Positions 6,378 to 15,139 of a stretch of 64,000 nucleotides of DNA are shown here, piece by piece. The position numbers were made by a program, and so were the translations under genes. How positions within the stretch are numbered: the stretch's first letter is position 1; each line of letters starts with the position of its first letter. The notes under the pieces are model-generated. The model was not told the DNA's origin. It saw only the letters and a program-made list of their open reading frames with translations, and searched no databases. The stretch is from Tolypothrix sp. FACHB-123 (GTDB taxonomy: Bacteria > Cyanobacteriota > Cyanobacteriia > Cyanobacteriales > Nostocaceae). The DNA lies in contig NZ_JACJRE010000033.1 in assembly GCF_014697075.1 (NCBI RefSeq), forward strand, positions 26,414-90,413, written 5' to 3'.

Positions 6378-7802
6378 CTACTCTAGCCCTGGTATAGATA
6401 CCTGTCCTTCTGGTGTCTTGCTCTTGCGATTGCTTGTCCGTTTGCTTTTTGGTTTGCTGTTGTTTAATTTTTCTCGTTCTGCTCTAATTCGTTTTAGTAA
6501 TACGGATGCAGGTTCATCATCTGGGTCTTGGGGTAAGAGTTCACCCCGGAAAGCTTTAGCAAGAATGGATTGATTTAGAGTTTCTAATTTGCTTTTTGTG
6601 TTTTGGTATTGTCGTCGAATACAATCAATAGCTGTTAAGTATTTTTGAATTAGATAAACAATTTGTTTTTGTTCTTCAATAGGGGGCAAAGGCACAACTA
6701 ACTGATTCAGTGCTGCTTGATTTATTTTTGGAAGAACTGTTCGTCCTTGTTGGCTTGAGGCTATTTCAGTAAATTCGGGACATATCATCCACTGATGTAA
6801 AAATGCTGTATTGATAAACGTCGAAATTGGATACATATCCGCACTACATAACCCTACAAAGTTAACCAAAACAGCTTTTGCAAGATAGGGACGTATTTTA
6901 GAATAAAGAATTTGTCCTGGTTCAAATAAATGTTTTGGACTAGTAACTTTATCTTCTTTAATAGTAGTGAATTCTAAAAGCTCTCCAGTATTAGAAACAA
7001 TATGGTTTGGTGCAATGTGTGGAAATTCCAAATAATCTGATGGGCTAACTAAGTTAGATTTAATTTCAGCAACATCAGCAAACTTTGCCCATATCCAAGT
7101 TTCTGGTAATTCTCGTTGAAATTCTGTAGTGAAAGACTGAGATTTCTTGTTGTGAATCTTTTCCAAGAAATCTGACGCAGGTTCAACGTCTGGGTTTTGT
7201 TCGCGCCAATCTGCTGTTAAATCGCCTCGGAAGGCTGCGGCGAGAACGGATTGGCGGAAGCGATCGCATAATTGGGGTATCGCCTCTAGTGCTTCCTTTG
7301 CTCTTTGAGTGCGATCGTTCAACTCCTCAATTTTGGCAACAATCCGCTTTTGCTCGTGAAGGGGTGGAAGTATATAAGGTGCTGATAATAGTGATTTTTG
7401 AGTAAGCTTTCTTCTACCTGTTGTGCCAGTAGTGAGAGGAGTAAAGGGATAATATTGAAGAGAGTAATTCAGAAAATTTACATCAATTACATTAGTAGGA
7501 CGTAAAACATGGGCATGATTATTGACCCATGTTTTACCCTCAATTTTGTAGCTAAATGGTTTTTCTCTTCCTACAAAAGTTTCATCTTCTACAACTAAAA
7601 CCAGAGGCTCATCGAAGAGATGATCATCAATCCAACCTACTAACCCATTAGCACCATAGTAAGGAATATCACCAATACGTTTAGCTCTTTCATCCTTGCT
7701 AATGGGAACTCTCTTATAATCAAGGCACTCAGCAACTTCTCCGATAATTGTCCATACCCAACCTTCAGGCAATCCAGTTAATTCGTCGCTAATCCCAACC
7801 AA
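6378..7802 (-). CDS. hsdS: Type I restriction-modification specificity subunit HsdS
   Basis: HsdS chooses the bipartite target site for the HsdM/HsdR complex. The 474-residue protein has two target-recognition domains, each beginning with a typical LPEGWVWTIIGEVAE or LPETWIWAKFADVAE motif. Each is followed by a long helical spacer containing the conserved HEQKRIVAKIEELNDRTQRA or EEQKQIVYLIQKYLTA, then a QSVLAAAFRGDLT or QSILAKAFRGELL segment. The start appears to be TTG at 7802, because an in-frame stop lies four codons upstream and no ATG fits. It is last in the minus-strand order hsdR, two inserted genes, hsdM, hsdS. Recognition domains vary freely in this family, so the DNA site cannot be predicted. 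Confidence 0.93.
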   Translation of the reverse strand: MVGISDELTGLPEGWVWTIIGEVAECLDYKRVPISKDERAKRIGDIPYYGANGLVGWIDDHLFDEPLVLVVEDETFVGREKPFSYKIEGKTWVNNHAHVLRPTNVIDVNFLNYSLQYYPFTPLTTGTTGRRKLTQKSLLSAPYILPPLHEQKRIVAKIEELNDRTQRAKEALEAIPQLCDRFRQSVLAAAFRGDLTADWREQNPDVEPASDFLEKIHNKKSQSFTTEFQRELPETWIWAKFADVAEIKSNLVSPSDYLEFPHIAPNHIVSNTGELLEFTTIKEDKVTSPKHLFEPGQILYSKIRPYLAKAVLVNFVGLCSADMYPISTFINTAFLHQWMICPEFTEIASSQQGRTVLPKINQAALNQLVVPLPPIEEQKQIVYLIQKYLTAIDCIRRQYQNTKSKLETLNQSILAKAFRGELLPQDPDDEPASVLLKRIRAEREKLNNSKPKSKRTSNRKSKTPEGQVSIPGLE

Positions 7803-7807
7803 TTTCG

Positions 7808-7933
7808 TTAATCCTCATCCTGTTCCAAAAACAAACCTTCTAAATCTCGATACCCACTCACAAAACGCAAAATTTTAACACCTTCCTCAATTGGACGATA
7901 AAAAATACTGCTCCCTAGAATGAAAGTCGCCCA
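7808..7933 (-). pseudogene. C-terminal remnant of a ParE/RelE-type toxin
   Basis: Between hsdM and hsdS the minus strand reads IFYRPIEEGVKILRF then VSGYRDLEGLFLEQDED and stop. This is the conserved C-terminal end of ParE-type toxins (IFYRP...EI.RVLHG.RDLE). An in-frame TGA lies just upstream and no start codon is available, so only about 40 of roughly 100 residues survive. No antitoxin gene is seen. The remnant fits insertion or rearrangement of the restriction genes into an older toxin-antitoxin locus. Confidence 0.65.
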
Positions 7934-7942
7934 TCATAATTT

Positions 7943-9412
7943 TTATTCTAAAGTTGGCATCCCTACCGAAGAACTAACAGCCTCTGCTGCTTCTTCCCCT
8001 TCCAGCAATACCATCAAAGCTTCCATCTCCTTAGTCGCAATTCGCAGTTTCTCCATAATCTCAGCAGCAATCACCTCTGGCTCAGGTAAATTATCCCCTG
8101 ATTGCAAACTCTCATCCCGCAGCCAGGAAATATCCAGGTTTTCATTACGTTTTTCGATATAATCCCGCGTAAAGCACCGAAAACGCCCATACTCACCCAA
8201 ATCTACACGCAGACTATTACCATTGGGATCATCTCCATAGCACTGCTCAAACTCAGCAAAATGTTCACGAGTCAGAGGATAACGCTTACCAAAACTGGGC
8301 ATATTGCTTCGCATATCGTAGATCCAAATTGCCTTGGTGTTGCCTTTCTCTGTTGTCCCACGCTGAAAAAATAAGACATTTGTTTTCACAGCCTGGGCAT
8401 AAAATATACCAGTTGGCAATCGAAGGATAGTATGTAAGTTGCACTTATTCATCAAATCAGCCCGAATGGATTTTCCTTGCCCATCCTCAAACAGGACGTT
8501 ATCCGGCAAAACCACCGCAGCCCTTCCCCCTGGTTTGAGTGACCTGTATATGTGCTGCAAAAACGCCAATTGCTTGTTTGAGGTGGGATAGGTGAAATCA
8601 TCTCTTGAAGGTAGCCCGCCCCCCTTTTTCGTGCCAAAGGGAGGATTAGTGAGAATTACATCTGCTTTTGCCAATCGCTGTCCTGCGGAGGAAAGAGTAT
8701 CACCTAAATCAACAGCTCCCTCGATTCCATGTAACATCATATTCATCAACAGCAAGCGGTGAGCATCCTGCACCAACTCCATGCCATAAAACGCCTGATG
8801 CTGCTGAAAAGATTGCTGGGCTTCTGTCCATTCAAAGGGGTCATGGTGTTGACGAATGTAGCGATCAGCAGAAATTAAAAACCCACCAGTACCCGCAGCA
8901 GGGTCTTGTATCAATTCTCCAGGTTGTGGCTGGATTAGGGCAACCATGCAATCAATCAAAGGTCTAGGGGTGAAATACTGTCCCGCACCAGATTTCTTCT
9001 CATCGGCGTTTTTCTGGAGTAGTCCTTCATACAAATCGCCAAACTCATCTCGATGGTCGGAAAACCAATCTAGTTCGTCAATACTGGTAACAAGCTTTTT
9101 GAGGATGCGGGGGATTTTGAGGGATGTTTGAGCATTAGCAAAAATTGCCTGTACCCGTTGAGAGGAACTTTCTGAACCCAACATGAGCAACAAGGATCTA
9201 TAAAATGTCAATTGCTCCGTTTCACCCTTACTGACCAAATCACCCCAGCGATAGCCCTCTGGTAAGTGGTTTTCAGCCCCTGTCTCCTGTGCCATTTTCA
9301 AAAATAGCAGATAGGTTAATTCTGTAACATATTGTAGATATGTAACACCATCATCTCGGAGAACGTGGCACAGGTTCCAAAGCTTTTGAACAATATCGGT
9401 AGTTGCATTCAT
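7943..9412 (-). CDS. hsdM: Type I restriction-modification methyltransferase HsdM
   Basis: HsdM is an N6-adenine DNA methyltransferase that protects host sites and is also part of the restriction complex. The 489-residue product has an N-terminal helical bundle (KLWNLCHVLRDDGVTYLQYV). The SAM-binding motif DPAAGTGGF is at residues 170-178 and the catalytic motif NPPFG at 256-260. The sequence GQYFTPRPLIDCMV before motif I is typical. Length is normal and no damage is seen. It is separated from hsdS by a toxin remnant and from hsdR by two unrelated genes. The 254 bp upstream of it are AT-rich and should hold its own promoter. Confidence 0.95.
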   Translation of the reverse strand: MNATTDIVQKLWNLCHVLRDDGVTYLQYVTELTYLLFLKMAQETGAENHLPEGYRWGDLVSKGETEQLTFYRSLLLMLGSESSSQRVQAIFANAQTSLKIPRILKKLVTSIDELDWFSDHRDEFGDLYEGLLQKNADEKKSGAGQYFTPRPLIDCMVALIQPQPGELIQDPAAGTGGFLISADRYIRQHHDPFEWTEAQQSFQQHQAFYGMELVQDAHRLLLMNMMLHGIEGAVDLGDTLSSAGQRLAKADVILTNPPFGTKKGGGLPSRDDFTYPTSNKQLAFLQHIYRSLKPGGRAAVVLPDNVLFEDGQGKSIRADLMNKCNLHTILRLPTGIFYAQAVKTNVLFFQRGTTEKGNTKAIWIYDMRSNMPSFGKRYPLTREHFAEFEQCYGDDPNGNSLRVDLGEYGRFRCFTRDYIEKRNENLDISWLRDESLQSGDNLPEPEVIAAEIMEKLRIATKEMEALMVLLEGEEAAEAVSSSVGMPTLE

Positions 9413-9666
9413 GAGAATTAAGGATGATAGCTCTAAATAATTTAAAACAAGAAGTCTAAACTTTTATAGTTTATGTTAATAAAGTCAACCTCTTTTGAAA
9501 ATTTAGAGCCAAAAATTCAGTAAATTTTTGCTAATTAAGAATTTTGTTTTAGGAAGTCTCAAAAATTTAAAATTCAATCATAAAAAGTAATCCAGTCCAT
9601 AATTACGACCTATGTATTACTTAGCACCATAAAATTAAATGAATAACCATAATTTTAAGACTAAAC

Positions 9667-10578
9667 TCATTCATCCATGTAAAAATCAGGTTCATCATAA
9701 TCATTTTCTAGATAAATAGACATATCTTCTTCTGTTTGAACTGTATACTGTCCACCTATTTCAGCAGTATGAAGAGCAGCATAAGTATCTATGGAGAACC
9801 TACAAAAAACACACTCAAACTTGGTGGGCAAAACAGATACACTTCTAATGATTTTAGGCTCTCCTTCAATGATTTTTGCATCGCCATATTCTAAAATTTT
9901 TCCCTGAATTATACCTTCTGAGCCACATACTGGACATGGAATCATCTTCCTCGTATCTTGATTCGCACTATTGAACTTAGTAGCTAACAGCAACTTGCGT
10001 TCGGATATTTCTTCGGGTGTTAATTTCTCATAATAAGCTTTGGCATCACTTATTGCCTTGCTCACTTCACCCTTTACATTCTCTTTTAGTGCTTCAATTG
10101 CTTTTCGTGCAGCCTCTGCTCTATTTATTCCAAAATAATCATCCAATGTTTTATCTTGAAATTCCAGCAGTATTTTACAAATTCTGTAGTAATCAGCTAA
10201 CCATTTACTGGTTTTTATGTTATGAAATATTGGTTCACCTGTATGTAACTCTATATTTCGTAAGTCCATCCATTCAATACATTTATCACAATCATTTTTG
10301 GTAAAGCCTTTGACAAAGGACTGACATCTTTGAAAAACTAGATTTATAGATATAGAGATTGCTTTTTTTGTGGGACGCTCAAAAGCATACAAAATGCTAT
10401 CGTCTTTTGAATCAGCTAAAAGTACCGGATGTACTTTAGCTAATACTGATCTTCCTAATAATTCCAAAGCCAAAAAATACCAAAATGGAAATAATGGATT
10501 ATCTTCAGCGACATCATTACCATAACTAATATAAACTTTTGCTTTATTCCAAAAACCTTCGTAATTCCAAGCATTCAT
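9667..10578 (-). CDS. HEPN-like domain protein with C-terminal zinc ribbon
   Basis: I do not recognise a named family. The N-terminal 150 residues are helical and contain RNIELH at 107-112, which fits the R-x4-H signature of HEPN ribonuclease domains (R107, H112). The middle is charged and helical. The C-terminal third has CPVC (C215, C218) and CVFC (C256, C259), a probable zinc ribbon. The tail is very acidic. It lies 6 bp after the dioxygenase gene and inside the type I restriction operon of the CAST. HEPN proteins in such places are often RNA-cutting defence effectors or toxins; that role here is inference. Without structure prediction the HEPN call is moderate. Confidence 0.6.
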   Translation of the reverse strand: MNAWNYEGFWNKAKVYISYGNDVAEDNPLFPFWYFLALELLGRSVLAKVHPVLLADSKDDSILYAFERPTKKAISISINLVFQRCQSFVKGFTKNDCDKCIEWMDLRNIELHTGEPIFHNIKTSKWLADYYRICKILLEFQDKTLDDYFGINRAEAARKAIEALKENVKGEVSKAISDAKAYYEKLTPEEISERKLLLATKFNSANQDTRKMIPCPVCGSEGIIQGKILEYGDAKIIEGEPKIIRSVSVLPTKFECVFCRFSIDTYAALHTAEIGGQYTVQTEEDMSIYLENDYDEPDFYMDE

Positions 10579-10584
10579 ACCAAA

Positions 10585-11289
10585 TTACTCCATTACAAAT
10601 AATCTTTCTAGAATTCCTTGACTACAGTGATTATGTACAACCTTATCTCTTCCATGCAAAATCCTCCAATTATTTAGTATGAGAATTGAATTAGGCTCAA
10701 AACATAAACTTATATAATTAAAATCTTTGATTTTTTTTTCTAAAATCTGATAAGAATCCACATGATTTTTGTTGCCTGGAATCATGCAGTGATTATTATA
10801 CCTCAAAATAGTTTTTCCTGGCAGCAAAGAATTTGTTAAAACAGAAGCATAAAAATTTCTAAATTTATCCTTGACTATCCAAACATCATAAGACAATGTT
10901 GCCAGTTGATCATTTGAAAAATTAATTAGATTAAAATCTAAAATTCTTATATTAAAAGGCAATTCCTCTTGAGCAAATAAAATAATGTATTTGGGAGGAA
11001 TATAATGATACGCACCATCTGTATGAAATGGAATCTCTTCCAGTCCATAAATTGATGACAATGAGCCTTTTGAAGCTTCTGAAGAATTTTTAGGTAATAG
11101 TAAATCTGTTAAATTTCTATCAGGTTTTGACGGTATTGGTTTCCCTATTTGTTGACCAATATTAACGATATTTGGTGAACTAAGATTGGATTTATAAAGC
11201 CAGCCTTGTTCTTCTAGAACAGTCAGATCATAATCAGATAACATCATGTATGGTTGATATTCACCTAAATTACATCTTGCCAGATCCAA
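10585..11289 (-). CDS. TauD/TfdA-like Fe(II)/2-oxoglutarate dioxygenase
   Basis: The 234-residue protein has the metal-binding HxD motif in FHTDGAYH (H89, D91), the distal histidine in RILHGRD (H212) and the 2-oxoglutarate-binding arginine in ILERLFV (R229). These are the full facial triad and cosubstrate ligands of the TauD/clavaminate-synthase-like fold. Substrate is unknown. Its start overlaps the end of hsdR by 25 bp, and the HEPN-like gene follows by 6 bp, so all three are probably cotranscribed. A dioxygenase inside a restriction operon is unusual. It might modify a nucleotide, a protein or a metabolite; nothing in the sequence decides. Confidence 0.82.
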   Translation of the reverse strand: MDLARCNLGEYQPYMMLSDYDLTVLEEQGWLYKSNLSSPNIVNIGQQIGKPIPSKPDRNLTDLLLPKNSSEASKGSLSSIYGLEEIPFHTDGAYHYIPPKYIILFAQEELPFNIRILDFNLINFSNDQLATLSYDVWIVKDKFRNFYASVLTNSLLPGKTILRYNNHCMIPGNKNHVDSYQILEKKIKDFNYISLCFEPNSILILNNWRILHGRDKVVHNHCSQGILERLFVME

Positions 11290-14200
11290 TCACCAATCTC
11301 TGCCAAAATTACTTCTAGCTGTCCAGCAAAAGTTTTGTTCAGTCGTTCAAATCCGCCACCTTGGGTCTTAAATTCCCCTTTATCCAAAGCTTCTCGATCA
11401 ACGATTGTTTCTGCTTTAAGCTGTTTGCCAATGCGTTCTAACCATTTGCGTTGAGGAGGAGTCCAAGGCTGACTGGCAAGAATTTTCTTCATAGCCCGAT
11501 CTACCCGTTCTGCGTAGGGAATCAAAGCATCGCCCAAAGTAGCCTGACGGATAAAGCCAATGATCGAAGCAGCAATATCTTCATTGGTCATTTCTCGCCA
11601 TGCAGTTTTTAGGTTAGTTTCCGTATATCCTGCTGTATCTAGTAGTATTCGCAGTTCCTTGAGTTGCGCTCTAGTCAACTCACGGGGACGCTGTGTCACA
11701 ATCATCAAAGCAGGAATCTTGTTCATGTTCTCTAACAAGAAAGTCCTAAAGCTATCCAAATAATCTTCTGGACGTTCAGCATTGCCATAACCCCGTTCAA
11801 TAGCTACTAACTCATCAGCATGACGGGAAACCAACATTGGCTGAGTACCACCATCTCGACGATCAAGAATTTGTGCGATCGCTTTTCTTCGTTCCCACCA
11901 TTCCTTTACCTGCTGTGGTGTACTTTGCTTGAGATGGGAAACCATATTTGGTATTGGCATTCCGGCGATCGCTTCTAACTGTTCCTGACTATTAGCACTC
12001 AAATGCCTGCGTTTGCGCTGAATTTTCGCCAGTAGTTGGTTAATGACTGTTTCTAAAGCATCAGGAGTTTTGACAGTATCCAACTCTTCCACCAATTGAG
12101 TAAAAGAAATATTGGGGTTAACCACCACAGGTTTCATGCTGGAGACAGGAGCGATCGCTTCATATAATCGCACTGCATCAAAAATTCTAAAAACTTCTTT
12201 GCCAATATCATTACAGAGACGAGTTGCCCTTCCCAACATCTGCTCATAGAGAATCCGAGAATTAACTCGACGAATAAACACCAGATTACAAATTGAAGGC
12301 ACATCAATACCTGTTGTCAGCAAGTCTACAGTTACAGCCACTTTTGGATTAACTTCATTGCGGAACTTGCGAATCAACTCTAATGGCTTATCGGCATTGC
12401 CTGTAATTTTGACAATAGCATCATCTTCCACACTGCCATAAATAGCCTGAAACGCTTGTTTAAGCTGATTAACAACAATATCTGCATGACCATCGGTAGC
12501 ACAGAAAATCAAGGTTTTCTCTGGCAGTGACGGATCGATATGCTGCGCTAATGCTTCACAAACAACTCGGTTAAAATCCTCAGTAATCACTTTGCGATTA
12601 AACTGTTCAATCTCAATTTTCACCTCATCCGGTGCATGGACTAAATCTAGTTGCCCAGTTTGCGGATTGAAAAATTCCATCTGCTCACCAGCATTCCAAA
12701 CCATCCCTTCCTCAGATAACTTTGTTCTAATCTTGAAAGGTACTTCATGGTCAATCAACCAGCCATCTATCACCGCTTCTCGATAACTGTAGATGTAAAC
12801 AGGTTCACCAAAAATTTGTGTGGTGTGCAGTGCGGGAGTGGCAGTTAAACCAATTGTTACAGCGTCGAAATGCTCTAAAACTCGACGGTATTTTGATACG
12901 TAATCGTTAAAATCTCGAAACTCAAGTTCGCGATCGCTTAATTCTCGATCCAGTAAATAGCCTCGGTGACACTCATCCACAACAATGCAATCATATTGGT
13001 CTGGTGTGATTACAGATGCACTATCAGAAGGGTAGAGAATTCGCTTGACCATACCTTGCACCGTGGCAATATGGACTTTGGTATCCCTATCTGGTTCTGT
13101 GTCTTTTAAGCCCTTTATCTCGAAGATATCAGCAAAGCTTTGCAGGTTCTCCATGCGGGAATCTTTAAAGGAATTGTCAGTTTGTTCTCCAAGTGCAGTG
13201 CGATCTACCAGAAATAAAATGCGCCGAAATCGCTTAGTTTTGAGTAACCGATACACCAAAGCAATACAAGTCTTAGTTTTGCCTGTACCTGTTGCCATTG
13301 CTAACAGTAATACCCGTTGTTCCCTGGCTAAGGCAGACTCTACAGCTTGAATGGCACGAATTTGATAATCACGCAACTCTAACCCATAGTTAAAGCCTTC
13401 CTCGGCTAAACGGGTATGTGCCTGGTCAACATCTTGAGTTAAGGCATCTAGTAAACCTTGAGGACTGTGCCATGTGGGAAGGCAAACCCGCAGATTAGTT
13501 GGACGGCGCAAATCACAGAACCAAATCCCACTCTTGGTTTGAAGCTGCTGTAAATATGGTCTACCGTTAGTAGCAAATACAAAGGGGACTTTGTAGTTTT
13601 GCCAAGGACCACCAGCCAAAATTTCGTCTCCCAAAACTTGGAAATCTTGACTGTAGCGTTTGGCTTGGTTTAATGCCCCTTCAGAAACATCTTTACTCTG
13701 ACGCTTGGCTTCCACTACTCCAACAATCTGCAACCCACAGAATAAAGCATAGTCAGCACGTCCATTCGCTGTGGGATATTCTGCGATCGCTAAATTTCTT
13801 CCTTTCTGAGGACGAACACCATTTTGATAAGTTAATACTTCTGAATCCGCTTCCCATCCAGCAGCTTGTAATTGAGCATCAATGAGTTTCCGTGTCTCTT
13901 TCTCATCCAAAAGCACACCACTCTCAGCAATCTGTGCTTGGGAAATGGTTTGCTCAATTGTTTGCTGCGATTTCTCCTTAGCTTGAGCTTGAATCTCAGC
14001 CAAGTGATTCAAAACTTCCTGTACTTTGGCTTCAGCTTCCTGTGCTAAATCTTCCGCTACTGTCCGACGTTGGGCTTCTATTTGCGCTAATGCTTGTGCC
14101 GCTTCAACTGCCGAAAGCTGCTGTTTTACTTCATCTCGTAAGCGTGCTAACTCAGATTTGAGAGCTTGTGTTTCTACTTTTGGATCGGGTGGGGGAATAA

Positions 14201-14603
14201 ACGGACCAGGATCAAAATTGCGATCGCCACCAAATACGCGATGAAACCAAATCCCCAACACGCGAGCATATTTCAGCCCACTTAAAGCTGTGCGGTGATT
14301 TCCTGAAAGTTCATGAGTTGCTGCGTTGCCAATTTTACGTAGTTCATGGAACAGTCGATCAACTTCTCCCTTGAGCAATCCGCGATCGCGCAACCGATTC
14401 AGCAAATCAATCTGCCGTTCATCCGGTACTTCATAAAGCCCAACTTTAGCAGCAGCTAACTGAGCTAATAGCTCACCAAACTGTCGCAATTTAATTAAAC
14501 AGGTGTTTGGATCATCTGCAAAATATCGCTCGGCTAGAGTACCTAATCGAACAAGTTGTGTATCTTGTACTACAAGGAAGGAGAAGTTTAACGACTCTGG
14601 CAT
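11265..14603 (-). CDS. hsdR: Type I restriction-modification endonuclease HsdR
   Basis: HsdR translocates and cuts DNA lacking the protective methylation. The 1112-residue product has, in order, an N-terminal DUF4145-like region (about residues 1-130), a coiled coil of Ala/Glu/Gln repeats (about 145-220), and an endonuclease core with GRADYALF and VGVVEAKR that supplies the PD-(D/E)XK residues. The superfamily 2 helicase follows, with Walker A ATGTGKT, DECH in VVDECHRG, and motif VI QMLGRATRL. The C-terminal helical domain resembles the EcoKI/EcoEI type. Length is normal for this group. It is the first gene of the minus-strand operon, and the downstream dioxygenase overlaps it. Confidence 0.95.
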   Translation of the reverse strand: MPESLNFSFLVVQDTQLVRLGTLAERYFADDPNTCLIKLRQFGELLAQLAAAKVGLYEVPDERQIDLLNRLRDRGLLKGEVDRLFHELRKIGNAATHELSGNHRTALSGLKYARVLGIWFHRVFGGDRNFDPGPFIPPPDPKVETQALKSELARLRDEVKQQLSAVEAAQALAQIEAQRRTVAEDLAQEAEAKVQEVLNHLAEIQAQAKEKSQQTIEQTISQAQIAESGVLLDEKETRKLIDAQLQAAGWEADSEVLTYQNGVRPQKGRNLAIAEYPTANGRADYALFCGLQIVGVVEAKRQSKDVSEGALNQAKRYSQDFQVLGDEILAGGPWQNYKVPFVFATNGRPYLQQLQTKSGIWFCDLRRPTNLRVCLPTWHSPQGLLDALTQDVDQAHTRLAEEGFNYGLELRDYQIRAIQAVESALAREQRVLLLAMATGTGKTKTCIALVYRLLKTKRFRRILFLVDRTALGEQTDNSFKDSRMENLQSFADIFEIKGLKDTEPDRDTKVHIATVQGMVKRILYPSDSASVITPDQYDCIVVDECHRGYLLDRELSDRELEFRDFNDYVSKYRRVLEHFDAVTIGLTATPALHTTQIFGEPVYIYSYREAVIDGWLIDHEVPFKIRTKLSEEGMVWNAGEQMEFFNPQTGQLDLVHAPDEVKIEIEQFNRKVITEDFNRVVCEALAQHIDPSLPEKTLIFCATDGHADIVVNQLKQAFQAIYGSVEDDAIVKITGNADKPLELIRKFRNEVNPKVAVTVDLLTTGIDVPSICNLVFIRRVNSRILYEQMLGRATRLCNDIGKEVFRIFDAVRLYEAIAPVSSMKPVVVNPNISFTQLVEELDTVKTPDALETVINQLLAKIQRKRRHLSANSQEQLEAIAGMPIPNMVSHLKQSTPQQVKEWWERRKAIAQILDRRDGGTQPMLVSRHADELVAIERGYGNAERPEDYLDSFRTFLLENMNKIPALMIVTQRPRELTRAQLKELRILLDTAGYTETNLKTAWREMTNEDIAASIIGFIRQATLGDALIPYAERVDRAMKKILASQPWTPPQRKWLERIGKQLKAETIVDREALDKGEFKTQGGGFERLNKTFAGQLEVILAEIGDWIWQDVI

Positions 14604-14795
14604 ATCGACTTTTGGGAGTCCATTTTGTATAAAGTTGTCTAAAACAATCTAATCAAGACTTCTCTTGTCATAGCTTGCTTATCTCAACTTACTTAGTACT
14701 TATATATAACCTACCAAGTATTACAGTTTCATAATATACATATTTTTCTTCTACGAATTTTCACAGAAAGCTTTTTTGTTGCTATAAATAACTCT

Positions 14796-14969
14796 TTAAT
14801 TCCTCTGCGACTCGCCAGTAGCAGGGGAATCTTTTTTTTGCAACCAATCTCTAATCGCCTCCTCCAAAGCCGCAGTCTGCGTCATTTCCAGACGCGCACA
14901 GGCGATTTCAAAAGCGATTTTTAAGTCTTTAGGGAGTCTCCCCCTAACTTCTCTAGTTTCTTCTGCCAT
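14796..14969 (-). CDS. Ribbon-helix-helix (Arc/CopG-like) regulator next to cas12k, 57 aa
   Basis: This short gene encodes a product starting MAEETREVRGRLPKDLKIA and continuing FEIACARLEMTQTAALEEAI, then RDWLQKK and a polar tail. The pattern of a short basic strand (VRGRLPKDL) followed by two helices is that of Arc/CopG ribbon-helix-helix DNA-binding proteins. It is divergent from cas12k, 170 bp away. The cas12k promoter region holds five tandem 8-bp repeats, the sort of site these dimers bind side by side. Small Arc-like regulators have been noted beside cas12k in some V-K CASTs. It is therefore the best candidate for the cas12k repressor here; binding is inferred. Confidence 0.82.
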   Translation of the reverse strand: MAEETREVRGRLPKDLKIAFEIACARLEMTQTAALEEAIRDWLQKKDSPATGESQRN

Positions 14970-15030
14970 CCTAATTTGAAGCCAAAGCTTGCGGCTTTCA
15001 TTTTTGCACAGCCTCTCAGGAAAAAAACAT

Positions 15031-15074
15031 TTGCGTCATTACGTCATTGAGTTATTGCGGTATTGCGCTATAAT
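15031..15074 (+). promoter_or_regulatory. cas12k promoter overlapping five tandem 8-bp repeats
   Basis: Bases 15031-15070 read as five consecutive octamers: TTGCGTCA, TTACGTCA, TTGAGTTA, TTGCGGTA, TTGCGCTA. The third supplies a -35-like TTGAGT (15047-15052), and a TATAAT box lies at 15069-15074 after a 16-bp spacer. A start of transcription near 15081 would give a leader of about 60 nt before cas12k. Bound repressor would cover both promoter elements. Confidence 0.68.
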
Positions 15075-15139
15075 ATTGGCAGTAAAAAAACAGTTAACAA
15101 CCCTGTCAGTTTTACCAAAACCACAAAGCGGAGGACACC

